A program made the translations under genes and the position numbers. The notes below the pieces were generated by a model. That model ran no database searches. It was not told the origin of the DNA and worked only from the letters and a program-made list of their open reading frames with translations. From Morella rubra (taxonomy: Eukaryota > Streptophyta > Magnoliopsida > Fagales > Myricaceae), in NCBI GenBank assembly GCA_003952965.2, contig CM025850.1, forward strand, positions 23,256,997 through 23,320,996: a DNA stretch of 64,000 nt. Reading direction: 5' to 3'. Positions within the stretch are counted from its first letter, which is position 1; each line of letters opens with the position of its first letter. Shown here piece after piece: positions 1 through 10,929 of this stretch.

Positions 1-1
1 A

Positions 2-127
2 CAAAGGAACCTAGTGGAACAACAAGAACGGAGGATGCAACTAATGGCGAAGCAGATGCGTGAGCAGCTGATGGAGCAGATCAGACAGTTGCAATCTCGT
101 ACGACACCCAAACGAAAATTTGGGTAG
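2..127 (+). CDS. C-terminal tail of a CACTA-encoded protein (partial)
   Basis: An open frame enters from the left edge and stops at TAG 125-127, giving 41 codons. The peptide is Gln/Arg/Met-rich and helical (repeats of the type EQQERRMQ and MREQLMEQIRQ) and ends in a basic TPKRKFG tail. Such a coiled-coil, basic C-terminus just before the subterminal repeats is typical of the second ORF of plant CACTA elements (Transposase_24-like proteins). Its role would be DNA binding or multimerisation in transposition. The assignment rests on position and composition because the conserved domain is outside the window. The similar tail at 6049-6183 supports it. Confidence 0.6.
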   Translation, partial: QRNLVEQQERRMQLMAKQMREQLMEQIRQLQSRTTPKRKFG

Positions 128-299
128 ATTTATGTATTTTCACTACTTTGTCAGTACTTATCGATTATGTATTTTATTTACTTTTAATGACGATTGCATA
201 TTTGTAGATATTTTATTATATTATGAGTATTGAATATCTTTCTATTTATATTATTTGTAAATTATTTTTAAAATTTTAATTAAATTAATTCAAATATGT

Positions 300-790
300 G
301 GAAAATGGTTCGAACGCAAACAAAAGTCTTTCGAACATTGTAACGTGCGCACACTTACAAAACAAGTCCGAACCCTTACTCTGTCCGAACGATATTTCTG
401 CATGCACACGGTCTTTTAATTAGGAAACCATTTGCACGGTAATAAAACATGTTCCAACGTGTTCTGCGGAAATTGCGTCCGAACTTATTTGTAACGGTTC
501 GAACGAGTTTTTGAAGCTGACAAAAAATATTTCATATAATGAAACAACGGTGCGGACGTCTTACACAAATGCGTCCGGACATATTTACATTATCGTTCGA
601 ACGTTGTTATACAATGGTGCAGACGTTTATTCCGTAACAAAATGCATTTCTTCACATTGGACTAACCTTTCGCACAACTCATGCGAACGGATGGACTGTA
701 CTGGGCATGACGATTTTCAATTTCATCAATATGGCACAAAACCGTTCGGACGTTGTTATAAACCGTCCGAACGGTTTGAGTGACAGAACA
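300..790. repeat. CACTA subterminal palindromic repeat array (TTCGAAC type)
   Basis: The motifs TTCGAAC, CGTTCGAAC and GTTCGGACG recur in both orientations every 20-60 bases (for example near 308, 330, 367, 498, 594 and 748). In En/Spm-like transposons such arrays bind the element-encoded TNPA-type protein. An open frame at 511-783 is an artefact of the repeats and is not called as a gene. Confidence 0.7.
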
Positions 791-925
791 AGAAAATCGT
801 CACCTAAAACATTGGCTTACGGGCTTTAGGTGACAACGCGGTTTTGTCACCCAAAACTTAGCTGACAAAATTAGTACTTTGGGTGACAAATTTTTTTGTC
901 ACCCAAAGTATTTTTTCTTGTAGTG

Positions 926-1620
926 CTAATTGGTTTGATTACATCCTTGATACTGGTTAGGTAAAGTACGTAGCACCTTTAATATTTTTGACAAATATTA
1001 ATATAAAAGACAACATAATATAATACACTCAATCATAGCCCCATTAAAGCAGAGGGAAATAATTACAAATTTGAAAGAAGAGTGCTGCTCCTGCCACCAC
1101 TTTTGAGTAGAAAAGTGAAAAGTTTTGGCAAATAATGTGACACAACTATTGACCAGAAGCATATAAATGTTAAGGATAAAAGAATTATCCAGAATGAGAG
1201 GCATAATTGTAAAATCAAGGGAGAACAAGGCCACGACTGTGGACTCCATGTCACATTACACCCTTCAAATAGTTTCTCACATAATTTAGCCAGGACTTTA
1301 TCAATTAAGTCCTTTTAAATATAGATTTTTAGTTTGTTAAGTGCATGCAAAGGTAAAAATAATAAATATATTAGGTGGCCCATTTAAAGGGGTATCAATT
1401 ATTTTTAGTTTATAAAGTGTATGCAAGGGTAAAAATTAAACAAACTAGGTATGCATGGTAAGTTTAAACATATATTAATATGAGATAAGTTTATAGGACT
1501 TTTCTTTTTAATCTATTGACCACTAATCTCCTTTAATTAAGGAGACTTTATAGGGCTCTTGGCTAGCTAATCCTTTAGACTCTATAATCTCCCTTTGAAA
1601 AAGGAAAGAGTTAATGTTTC
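926..1620. other. Non-coding flank between CACTA end and hAT element
   Basis: AT-rich sequence with no convincing coding region. A short sequence is loosely duplicated near 1328-1375 and 1408-1460 (a 'TTTAGTTTRTWAAGTGYATGCAARGGTAAAAAT'-like unit, given here as a degenerate pattern). It looks like old intergenic or degraded repeat DNA. Confidence 0.4.
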
Positions 1621-1814
1621 CTTTAAACTAGGGGTGGGAAAAAAACCCACGACCCAAATGTCCGACCCGATCGGGGGCGGGTTTGGGCAGGTTCAGTTTC
1701 GGGTTCGGGTTCGGGTATAGTGTTATACTCGACCTATTACCCGAACCTTAAAAAATAAAAATAAATTAATACCCTTAGCCAAACGCACCAAGGGTATTTT
1801 CTGCTTAGGATTAG

Positions 1815-2300
1815 CCTCTCTTCATGCCCGCTTACCCCCTTAAAAAAAGAACCTCTTCACGCTCGACCTCACTCAAAAATTCTCCAGCCGCCCTCTTCAC
1901 GGACCTCACTTCTCCCTCCGGCCACCGTGCTCCCCCTCCAGCCGCCGTCTCTCTACTCTGTGCTCCCCTCTCTCTCTTCTACACTCTCCTCTCTCTCCGT
2001 CTCTAGCCTCTCTCTCCTCTCGGCATCTTCCTCAAGTTTAGTTGGCAGCTGACAGGTGAGCTGATCTTTATCCCCTTCTGACCTACATATACAGAGTCAC
2101 AGACCTACAAGTTTAGTTCATTTTTTTCTTGAGAAATTGCACGGTTGTAGGATAGTTGTTACTGTTTTAGAATTAGAAGATGAAAGAACAATGTAACTTG
2201 TTTAGCTTTGATTATTTTTATGTTGTTATTGTTATATGCTCATTTTATTTTCTAAGGAATTGTGTTGTGATTTGTAAAGTGTTGTGCAGGGCAAAAGAGG
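1815..2300 (+). other. Pyrimidine-rich leader and intron-like segment inside the hAT element
   Basis: 1815-2060 is dense in CTCTCTC and CTCCGGCC and resembles a plant 5' leader. It ends in GACAG|GTGAGC, a good splice donor near 2056. The following AT-rich stretch ends in TGTGCAG at about 2290, a good acceptor. This suggests either the 5' leader and first intron of the ancestral hAT transposase gene or a captured host 5' region. The frame at 1824-2006 is low-complexity and not called as a gene. Confidence 0.4.
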
Positions 2301-2386
2301 ATTGATTTGCTCTGACCGTTCAAGTCTTTAAGAATATGTTATTTGCTTTCATTGTGATTTTCATTGTAATAGACTAATAGCTGAAG

Positions 2387-2765
2387 GAATTATAAGTTAA
2401 TTAGCTTTTTCATACAGAACTATGAACTCTTAAGTTAATTGCTGGTGTCATCCTCTATCCTGTTTTTACGGGGTAATGAATACTATTTGAGCTGCAGCTC
2501 ATCTTGATAAATTTGGTAGTCTTCCACGAGTTTGGGCATCAGTGCTTCATGGGTTGTACATGCCAGTGGCTCTGTAGTAATTAAATAGGTTTCATAAACA
2601 TACACATACAACATGTTAGTTTTAGTCGAGTTACTTGTATTAGTTTGTCTATGTCAAAGGAGAACGACTGCCCTATAAATAGCAAAGAGTTCATAGTTCT
2701 ATATAGAGGGTAAAATTATAAGTTAAATGCAATAGAATTATAAGTTAATTAGCTTTTTCATACAG
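2387..2765. repeat. 31-bp direct repeat plus 16-bp inverted repeat inside the hAT element
   Basis: A 31-bp sequence starting GAATTATAAGTTAATT and ending TTTCATACAG occurs exactly at 2387-2417 and 2735-2765. Just inside these, AGAACTATGAACTCTT (about 2416-2431) and AAGAGTTCATAGTTCT (about 2685-2700) form a perfect inverted pair. The structure suggests a nested insertion or a segmental duplication within the element. Confidence 0.75.
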
Positions 2766-3010
2766 CCTAGGACGTCCAGGGCTTAAAAATACAGCCCAGG
2801 GCATCTTGGGCTTAAACATACAGACCTCCTGGGCCCGAATTGGATAGCCCATAACGTTTTTGGGCCGCAAAACGCTCTAGGCTAATTTTTAAGGCCCAAC
2901 CCTGAACCGAACCCGATTGTCGGGTTTGGCTCGGGAATCCAATCAATTCGGGTTGAGTTCGGCTCAAAAATTTCACACCCGAACCCGGAAAGCCCACCCC
3001 TACTTTAAAC

Positions 3011-4476
3011 AATGAATTTTAATAGGCCTCTTTTTGGAATAATAAATTTAGTAAAACTCTATACAAATAAATTAATTTATAACTTTTTTTGTTAAAATTT
3101 TTATTTTTAAGTAAAATTAATCATATTTTTAATAGGACATCCTAAAGAAAATTTCAAATTTTGTGGCCTTCCTATTTTGGGGGCCTTAGGCAGACGGCAA
3201 TGCTACTTAAGAAAAATACAACCCTTCAACATTGTTATGAAGCTAAGGGATACATAGATAATTATAGTTGAGACTTTTTAACTTCTAAAATATTTTACCC
3301 AAATAAATGTCACATAATTAATCATAGTAAATCCTAGTTAACTCTCACATGATAAAAACTATTTAAGACTATAACCCTTCTACTTTGTAACTATAATACC
3401 AAAAGACATAAGCTCTAGATTAATAATTTTATTAGAAATAAAATATAATTAATTTTAATAACTAATACTCCATTCATAGCAAAACTAATTAACGTGAAGA
3501 AATGGCCGTAAGTCATGACCGGGAGGCCAAAGTCTTTTGTCTTTGTCCCGGGATTCAGGTCTGTTAGCATATATGGTAAGAACAGCATTGATGCCAAATT
3601 CTTTGCAAAATAATGCAAGGACTGATATTGCAGACCACTTGTTAATTACTGCGTGTGACTTCTTATGTATCCTAGAAAATACCCATTTGGAAAAAATGAA
3701 GAAGCTAGCGTATGACGTCAAGTTGGTCTGAGTCGCAAGTATTGGGTAATTAGGTGTATCGGACCAAATGTTTTTTAATAGTTTGTGTGCATGCCTTTTG
3801 GAAATCAAAAGGCAGCTTATTAAATAGGAATACAATTCATTCTACGTAATTTGCAAAAGAAGACATCAAATTTTAAAATAAATCTTAAATAAATAGTAAG
3901 AAGGCACATCAGATGAGAAAATTACAGAAAGAGTGAAAAGAATCTTAAAAAGGTATGACGTCCCTACAATTCTTGAAACACACATACATTTAAGACCTCA
4001 GAAATTTAAGTAGATAACTAAAAAGACAAAAGAAAAGGAAATAAAAATTGACATAAAATCTCTAAGAATAAAATATATAGAAGAAAAAAAAGGACGAAAC
4101 AAAATATTAGGAAAAAAATGGTCGCGGGCAACGTTGGTGTTTTATCTATTATGCATTGACGGCTGCTTCGCGGTAGCTTAATTGGAGGAAGAGACAATAT
4201 CTCTGTTGCATTGAACTTCGGTCACTAATCGATCATACAGCTCAAGTTTTAGTTAAATTAAAGTCTTGCAAAAGATATTGGATGAGTCATTCGTTCTCTG
4301 CGTTAGAGCCCCCTTGATCTTGACAGGGTCGCAATTACTCGCGTTTTGGGCAGTAGGAATCTTGTACATCTTGACACAGTCGGATCCGGATTCACCTCCT
4401 CCTTCGGGCCACGTTAATATTCTCGTAGATTAATTTTGAATTTTGCAATACCATAAAAATATATTAAAAAAATTAT
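3011..4476. other. Intergenic sequence, no gene recognised
   Basis: AT-rich DNA with scattered short frames on both strands around 3415-3835. None shows a domain, plausible codon structure or splice signals. 4100-4440 has higher GC content (GGCTGCTTCGCGGTAGC and similar) and could be an old repeat fragment that I do not recognise. Confidence 0.35.
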
Positions 4477-4486
4477 ATATTATTAA

Positions 4487-4839
4487 GGCATAAATGCACC
4501 CACAGTTCCTGTAGTATAAAAAAATTATAAATTAGTCCCCAAGGTAAAGAAAGTTGCAAATTAGTTTTTGTGGTAAGATTTTCGTTAAAAACACGTCTTT
4601 TCGTCCATGTTCGCATCTTTCAATAACAGCATATGATAGTAAATTATGGGGTCTACTTAGGGACGTAGTCCGCTGTGGTTAGTGTTGATTAACATACACC
4701 GTTAGCGAAAGAGATAGGGATGGACGAAAGGATGTATTTTTAACGAAAACCTTACCACATGGACTAATTTGCAACTTTCTTTACCTCAGGATTAATTTGA
4801 AATTTTCTTATACCATAGGGTCTGTGGGTGCATTTAACC
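4487..4839. mobile_element. Mutator-type MITE (foldback) with 10-bp TSD
   Basis: The outer ends GGCATAAATGCACCCACAG (4487-) and CTGTGGGTGCATTTAACC (-4839) are inverted. The inverted homology extends about 125 bp into each side (4487-4612 pairs with 4715-4839). ATATTATTAA flanks both sides (4477-4486 and 4840-4849), a perfect 10-bp target duplication. The 353-bp size, long terminal inverted repeats, 9-11 bp duplication and lack of coding sequence fit a non-autonomous MULE. Confidence 0.85.
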
Positions 4840-4849
4840 ATATTATTAA

Positions 4850-6048
4850 TGACTATCATAATACATTAGGAATAATAAACTGAACAATTGGATCATCCCA
4901 AAGGTCAAAGTCTCATCCCTATATAAACACTCAACATTCTCATTGGTAATGTTGAAGGAACCGTAAAAGAAGTTTGATATCTGTAAAGATTTAATATTCA
5001 TAATCAGTCAATGTAATATGGTAGAGTTAGATCTTATTTCAATTAAAATAAATTAGACCTTAATTAATCTAGGGATGATTCTACTATGCCAAGCAATGAA
5101 TTATGAAATTGATTATGTCGTATGTTTCTTAAGCATAGAAGTATGGATACATTTAGACCTTGCCTAGTGAGGGACGTACCAATCACTTGAACTAGACCCA
5201 TACGCATCTATTTAAAGAATCGGCTTAAATATATTTTGATGATATATAAATCTTCAGTAAATGCATTAATGTTTCATATTCTTTACCAATGGGAATGAGA
5301 AGTTCAATGGTCTTTATTGCATAATTAGTTTTGAATGAGAATGTAGAGTGTTAATATAGGGATGAGTCATTGACATTTGGGATGACTCAAATGTTAATCA
5401 TGAAGGGTTTATTGTTACCTAATATAATACGATAGTCATGATCAGTTTTGATATGTGACACAAATGCAGCATCATATTATCATTGCAATTATCCATACTA
5501 CTATACTCACGCTAGTTTTACTATTTGTTCTTTTAAACATTTTGTATAGGAGATTGTTTAAAGATACTATGTACTTATCTTAAAACGGGTCACACCAACT
5601 AGGTTATACCTTCAATCCAACGGTTCCAGGGGAATTCCAATGTTATAAGAAAAACGATAACTTTAATAGTAACTTAGAAGTATGTTTATTTATTCAGATA
5701 TTAAAATTATCATATATGAATAGATACTGTAGAAATTAAACATGATTGATCTGAGACCAAAGCAATTAGCTCAGGTTCAAATAAGTAAAGACTGGAATTA
5801 AAATTAGATATGACCAGCTATGAAGACAGTATAAATATGTAGTACATAAATCGTCATGAGAGGGATGACAACCTTTGAAAAAGAAAAAATATCCTAGTTT
5901 GCCACATTTCCAGCAAATTGTTTTGAACTTTGAGGATGATTTATATGAGTTTTTAGAAGAAGAAGATTTAAAAGCTTAGATGAGGAAGTGTATTTTCTTT
6001 TGAAATACTTGCAGTAAAAACTTTCCAAACCGGAAGGGTCGTTGGGGC
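4850..6048. other. Intergenic sequence, no gene recognised
   Basis: No credible coding region. Near 5894-6048 the DNA becomes purine-rich (on plus) leading into the CACTA ORF tail. The rest is AT-rich without clear repeats. Confidence 0.35.
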
Positions 6049-6183
6049 ATGCGAAAGGAGCAAGAGCGCTTACGGGCAGAAATATCGAAGGAACTGGAGA
6101 AGAAAATGTCCTCTGTAATGGAGAAGAAAATGAGCGACATGTCAAAGCGACTATTCAGCCAGTTTGGGGGTTCAAAAAGGTAG
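6049..6183 (+). pseudogene. C-terminal tail of a second CACTA-encoded protein
   Basis: The frame ending at TAG 6181-6183 encodes a Lys/Glu/Met-rich helical tail (elements such as EISKELEKKM and MEKKMSDMSKR). It lies about 190 bp before a CGATCGATCG array and 740 bp before a CACTA terminus. The position and coiled-coil composition match the ORF tail at 2-127. The ATG at 6049 is probably internal. No coding sequence of the same gene is recognisable upstream, so it is treated as a remnant. Confidence 0.5.
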
Positions 6184-6922
6184 ATGCATGTATATTGTAA
6201 TAACTTTTAATTATGTATTATTACGATATTATTTTCGATTTAATTATGGATCACTATATGTTATTATTGATGTTTATTAATGTGAGTATTGTATTATTAT
6301 TATAAAATGTACGTGTTATATAATATTTTCCATTATTATTGTTAAAAAAAAAAAACCATTCTCTCACCACTGTTCGATCGGCATATTCAGCGATCGATCG
6401 GTTGTTGTTCAACCGATCGATCGTCCAATATCACCGATCGATCGGTTCATAAATCAATGTTCCATCCCTGAATTAAACGACCGATGTCCATGGCATAACG
6501 ATCGATCGTGATACTTTACTGATCGATCGCTTATATAAAGCGTCCGATCGTCGTTGCTGAAGCGATCGATCGTCTATTTCTTACCGTGCGATCGTTTAAA
6601 TGTGTCGATTAATCACCAATACGTAACCGATCGATCGTCAATACATGCGATCGATCTCCTTTCCAATCAATCCATCATCACTTTGTTTTCACCGACCGAT
6701 CGTTACAAGTACCGATCGATCAATACATTTAGTGACGAAAAATTTCCGTCACTAAAAACTTTTCGTGACGAAATTCGGGTTTCGTCACGAAATACATTTC
6801 GTGACGCTCATTCACTGACGGAGCTCGTGACGAAAATATTTCGTCACTAATTCTTTTAGTGACGAAATATTGACTTTTAGTGACAAAAGTTTTTGTCACT
6901 AAAAGTCAATTTTTTTGTAGTG
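6184..6922 (+). mobile_element. CACTA transposon right end, CGATCGATCG family
   Basis: It terminates in TCAATTTTTTTGTAGTG at 6922 (reverse complement of CACTACAAAAAAATTGA). A snap-back region of TTTCGTCAC/GTGACGAAA repeats lies at about 6730-6905. About 6370-6725 is packed with CGATCGATCG palindromes spaced 15-35 bp, often as facing pairs around a short spacer. The following three bases are AGA. The left portion of this copy is missing or unrecognisable. The frame at 6554-6850 comes from the repeats and is not a gene. Confidence 0.8.
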
Positions 6923-7331
6923 AGATAGAGTGAGGTTATGCACGTTACTAAATCTTTTCCCCCTTGTATTATTGCGGCTGGATTTTAATATATAGGATAG
7001 CATTTGCACACTAATAAATATAATGTGCTCAGAAAGCCCGCTAAGCTCTTATTACATAATACACCGACGGCCACATCAAAAGCGGCTTTGCTTCATTCTC
7101 TAAATGTGATAGAAGTTAGTCTCCGTATGGGAAATCGCTATAAAACAGAGGCCATAGCTTTCACTGCCAACATTTTGTAATCTTTGAACCATTGGCTCCG
7201 GTAGCAGTGCAATATATATGGCTCTATCTCATATACTTGGTGGCATGTTGACTAAAAGGATAAGATTTATCTATTCAGCATTGGGGAATACACAACTTCT
7301 ACTATGAGTTTTATGCTAAATGGAATAGTAC

Positions 7332-7536
7332 CTTGATAATTGAAAGGAGCTGTATTCAGAACAACATACCGCAGGACAGAGCTTCTTCTCATAACAAGGG
7401 TATCAGAATTGCCATCAGATAACGAAGAACATGAAGTACTGACTCTAACTTCGATAGCGGAATCTACAGAAAAATCCTCCTCCTCCTTCTTAACCTCTAC
7501 CATGATCTTTCTACTGGATCGATTAAGTAACCACAC
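7332..7536 (-). CDS. Possible orphan exon of an unrecognised gene
   Basis: On the minus strand an acceptor TTTGCCAG precedes GTGTGG at 7536. The frame is then open (VWLLNRSSRKI..., acidic KEEED, Ser-rich centre) to ...APFNYQ, followed by G|GTACTATT, a plausible donor at 7331. The composition is protein-like, but no family is recognised and no neighbouring exons could be assembled in phase. It may be an isolated exon of a decayed gene or a chance frame. Confidence 0.25.
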
Positions 7537-8270
7537 CTGGCAAATTAATCAGGATTTAGGAAATTAACCAAAAAAAAATTGGATCAGAAGATAAGGAAAA
7601 TGAAAAGAAATAATCGCGGAAACCTACGTAAACCTCAAAAAACACACATTTTGCAAAATTCGGACTATGCTTCTTCAACATTCCCGCAGTTTGCGGACCC
7701 ACCGAGTAACTGAATCCGAACAAAAATCATAGCAACTAACATTTTTGTTTGCTTTTGTTTCAACAACTAAACCTGGTAGATACTAGGTCCAGCAGACTTT
7801 GATCTCAAGTCTAACGAAGAAGGTAAAAATGAAAGCTTGAACTATCTCGTTCCTCTATCTTTTCTAGTAAACCAAACAAGGGAAACCGAAAAAAGAACCA
7901 CAACGATTTCCAATTGTCAAAATTAGAAAGCTGCCAACAGCATAATGTGATCATGCACAGAAGCAAACAAACATGAGAGTAGAAGCTTCTAGGAGTTGGG
8001 AAAGCGGTTTCGCGTCCTTCCCCAATGAGACTCTGAAACTGTAAGCGTTAAAACCAAAAAGACAAATATAATAACCTGAGAGCAACAAAGAACGGAAAAA
8101 AAGAACAAAATGTGCGAAGTCTGACTTGTTATAAATGAGCGACGTCGTCGAGGACAACAAGAGCTCGAAGCAGCGGCGAATGAGCATGCTGAGAGCTTTT
8201 ATTAGTTTGCCTTCAGAAGGTGCGAATGGAGTGGGAGAGGTCGTTATTGGTAGATAAAATTATAAAAAAA

Positions 8271-8575
8271 ATTACACTTTACTCCTGAATTACTGGGACT
8301 GACACTTTTCACCTCTATTTATCTTTTAATTTCGTGACCTTGAGTTTATGAACTTTTAAAATTCTTTGATTTACATCTCATAGTCGAATTAGCCGTAAAA
8401 TGTGACAGTAGTGTGCCGTCTACGTGATTCACTCTCGCTTGTTATACTCATTTTACATTTTAGAGAAAATATACTTTACTCTCCAAATTATAGGAGTACT
8501 GTCACTTTGCACCTAATCTTTCAATTTCATGATATTCTCTCAATTTACACCCCACAAATCAATTAACGATTAAAT
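8271..8575. repeat. Degenerate direct repeat of about 110 bp
   Basis: 8271-8395 and 8466-8575 share the order ACTTTACTC...ACTG.CACTTT.CACCT...TTTCAATTTC.TGA. They look like two diverged copies of one unit in the same orientation. The unit resembles the foldback families seen at 4487 and 63159, but no paired inverted arm was found. Confidence 0.4.
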
Positions 8576-8722
8576 GCGAAGGAAAATCTGTTACTCGCAA
8601 AGCTTCCTAGAATTGTTCCAAATTCTAAATATCCAACAGATGAATAACAATCTAGAAAACAAACTAGGAAATAAATAATGTAAGAAACAAACTACAACGA
8701 AATAAACACAAGATACAGACAA

Positions 8723-9450
8723 TACTAGAAAATTAGGTTTTAGTGACAAAATTCTCGGTGATGAAATGAATTTCGTTACTAAAAGTCCATTTTTAAAGGA
8801 ACAAAATGCTATTTTCGTCACTAAAAAAGGGTTTTTTGTGACGAAACTAATTTTCGTCACTAAAGGTTTTATTTGTGACGAAATAAAATTGTCGTCACTA
8901 AAAGCTAATTTTTTGGTGACGAAAAATTTCTTCACACGCCGATCGATTGGTTATACACCGGTCGATCGTTTCTTTTGTGACGAAACGCTTCATCACTAAA
9001 TGCAAAGAGTTTTGGTGACGAAATTACATCGTCACTCCAACCGATCGTCGTTGTTTACATATCGATCAATCAGTTATCAAAAAACACATGGCTTTGAGAA
9101 TTGATCGATCATTGACAGGAAATAGATTGATTAGTTAGAGTAACCGTCAGCAAATGCAAATCGTCGATCGATCGATAAGCAAAACCATCAATTGATTGAA
9201 GAGATGATCGATCAGTTACAGTTACTGATCGATCACCGATACGACGAATGAGTGATTGCCACGTTTTACAAATAACCGATTGATCGCTACGAGATGTCGA
9301 TCAATCGGAAAGCGTAATCGTCACTTTTTTCGAATTGCCGTTTGATCACTGGTTTAGCGATCGATCATAGTTTCAACAAATGGTAGGACGCCACGTGTTA
9401 TAATTATAGCGATCGATCGTCACGTGACTATCGATCGATCGGCGCGAAGG
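8723..9450. repeat. CACTA left subterminal array (GTGACGAAA and CGATCGATCG)
   Basis: 8745-9035 alternates TTTCGTCACTAAA and GTGACGAAA, capable of snap-back pairing. 8940-9445 carries about 20 intact or one-base variants of CGATCGATCG. Both motifs occur in mirror order at the right end 6370-6922, showing the same family. Frames called here (8591-8999) are repeat artefacts. Confidence 0.7.
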
Positions 9451-9839
9451 ATTATATGAAACCGCCGAAGTCATTTTTACTAGTTATCTCTCCACAAAAT
9501 CTCTCAAATCCTCTAAAAATTTCAAAGAGCCATTTCGTGCTGCATTGTCCTTCAAAGTGTGTGGAATCATCCTTCATTATCTTCTACGTCAAAGGTACGT
9601 ACTTATATTATTTTTTAAGCGATATTAAGCGTTTTAAATGAGTTTTTAGTTTACTTTTTTTTAATTTGCTATATCATCCATTTAGGTCCGAAAAATGTAT
9701 TTATTTTAATGTTGATGTATGTTTTAAGAGTTTAAGATTGTTTTGGGATCAATTTTGGGTGATTTTGGGCCTGTTTTGGGGTTTTGTAATGTCTGTGTGT
9801 TTTCGTTCCCATACTAATTGATTACTTTGTAAGTGCTGA

Positions 9840-10262
9840 GTCCAACGATTAATCGATTAAATTAACTGATCGATCGTTGTATTTGATTAGGGACCGATCG
9901 ATGGTTTACTGAGCGATCAATCGGTCCATCTAAACTGTGCGTTTACATGTAAGACCGATCGATCGTTTATTTTGACGATCGATCGGTATATTATGCTGTG
10001 CGTTGTAGAATTAGTGATCAATCGATTGCTTACACCTGAGTGATTGTTCGGTAAGCTTTAATGTGAAACACAACATTTTTATTAATGAGCGATCAATTGT
10101 CTTCGTGGCGATCGATTGCTTAGTGATACTGTGTGTTTTGTTGCATGGACGATCGATCGTCTGTGCACTGAAACACATCGTTTTACCAATCGTGTTCAAT
10201 CGGTCAAATTGACGATCGATCACCATCTCACAATTGATCGCTGAGGTTACCGATCGATCGTA
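9840..10262. repeat. CGATCGATCG array in a probable intron
   Basis: About 15 CGATCGATCG or CGATCAATCG motifs lie between a 5'-leader-like segment (9450-9600, ending in AAAG|GTACGT at 9595) and the ORF start at 10389. A TTTTGCAG-like acceptor sits at 10371-10378. The array therefore seems to lie in the first intron of the element gene rather than only at the termini. Confidence 0.6.
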
Positions 10263-10388
10263 TATTTTGTGATTGCTTTGGATGACGATGGATTGCCTTT
10301 TTGTTGCAGCTTCATTAGTACTTTAATTACGTTATTGTGATTACTTATTAACACATATTTATATACAACTTTTGCAGTATACATAAAA

Positions 10389-10924
10389 TGTCAGGAGTTA
10401 AGCGCGCGCACAACGAGGACCGGGACGAGATCGTCATCCCAAGACCAGAAAGTCGCTGATCTGATGATGACCTTAGAGAGGCGAATGGAGTACCTGAGGG
10501 GGCGGCCGTGGCCAAAGAGCCTTCAGTGACGCTCTCTGATTTTGACCACTTATTGTACGAGGAGCACTCCCTCTACCAGCTCTTTGAGTACCAGGGATTT
10601 CTGCATCAGCTCTCGTGGGAGGGTTTTGTGTGACACACTTGTGCACGATTTCTTCTGTGCACTCGTCTCGGTAGATAGAGCACCTGAGGTGCAGCTAGAG
10701 GTGCGAGGCGTGCAGTTCTTATTCTCGACAGACGTCATTGCCGATTTCTTGCACTGCCCCAGGCCCGAGACCCCCTGCTTCTTATTGTACCCTTGACGGA
10801 TGAGCAGAGGACATCAGAGCAGGACTTGTGGATGCTGATGACGGGAAACACCTCTGTAGTGGTGGGCAGCATAATCAAACAGGGTGAGTTCAATACGTTT
10901 TGGCAGATTTTGCACCTTAACTAG
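10389..10924 (+). pseudogene. CACTA-associated 'plant transposon protein' gene, N-terminal part, broken
   Basis: It starts at ATG 10389, just downstream of the acceptor at 10371-10378, with a charged N-terminus, but hits TGA after 23 codons. In another frame it continues as LVHDFFCALVSVDRAPEVQ and VRGVQFLFSTDVIADFLH. These resemble the putative plant transposon protein domain (PF20167-like), normally found in transposon-encoded proteins of unknown biochemical role. At least two frameshifts are present. Coding similarity ends near 10924, where copia sequence begins on the opposite strand. The remaining C-terminal part lies at 13290-13770. The family call is from motif memory and needs a profile search. 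Confidence 0.6.
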
Positions 10925-10929
10925 ATGCC

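Larger units (their letters stand above)
1..925 (+). mobile_element. CACTA (En/Spm-like) transposon, right-hand end
   Basis: The right terminus reads TTTTTTCTTGTAGTG and ends at 925, the reverse complement of the plant CACTA end CACTACAAGAAAAA. Just inside it (about 781-910) are snap-back segments of the type GGTGACAAA/TTTGTCACC. Further in, about 300-780 carries many copies of a TTCGAAC/CGTTCGGAC palindromic motif, the usual subterminal transposase-binding array. The end of an element-encoded ORF lies at 2-127. The left end is outside the window. The 3 bases after the terminus are CTA, but a target duplication cannot be tested without the other end. The right end at 43057 belongs to the same family. 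Confidence 0.85.
1629..3002. mobile_element. hAT-type non-autonomous transposon with intact 8-bp TSD
   Basis: The left end TAGGGGTGGG (1629-1638) and right end CCCACCCCTA (2993-3002) are perfect 10-bp inverted repeats. Both are flanked by CTTTAAAC (1621-1628 and 3003-3010), an exact 8-bp target duplication as expected for hAT elements. Next to each end is a GGGTTCGGG-rich subterminal region (about 1660-1720 and about 2895-2990). The 1374-bp interior has no transposase. It holds a pyrimidine-rich leader followed by an intron-like stretch, so it is probably an internally deleted derivative that needs a transposase from elsewhere. Confidence 0.9.
6923..8722. other. Region between two CACTA parts, one possible exon
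   Basis: Apart from the possible minus-strand exon at 7332-7536 and the direct repeat at 8271-8575, nothing is recognised. A minus-strand frame at 7951-8187 begins with ATG but has no family resemblance and does not join in phase to the exon at 7536. Confidence 0.3.

Noticed and set aside
3485-3835. Minus-strand ORF of 116 codons
   Set aside because: No domain, no splice or promoter context, and overlapping frames of similar length on both strands; probably chance.
6370-6730. Regularly spaced CGATCGATCG motifs resembling a CRISPR-like array
   Set aside because: Repeats are 10-bp palindromes with irregular 15-35 bp spacing next to a CACTA terminus in plant DNA; this is a transposon subterminal array.
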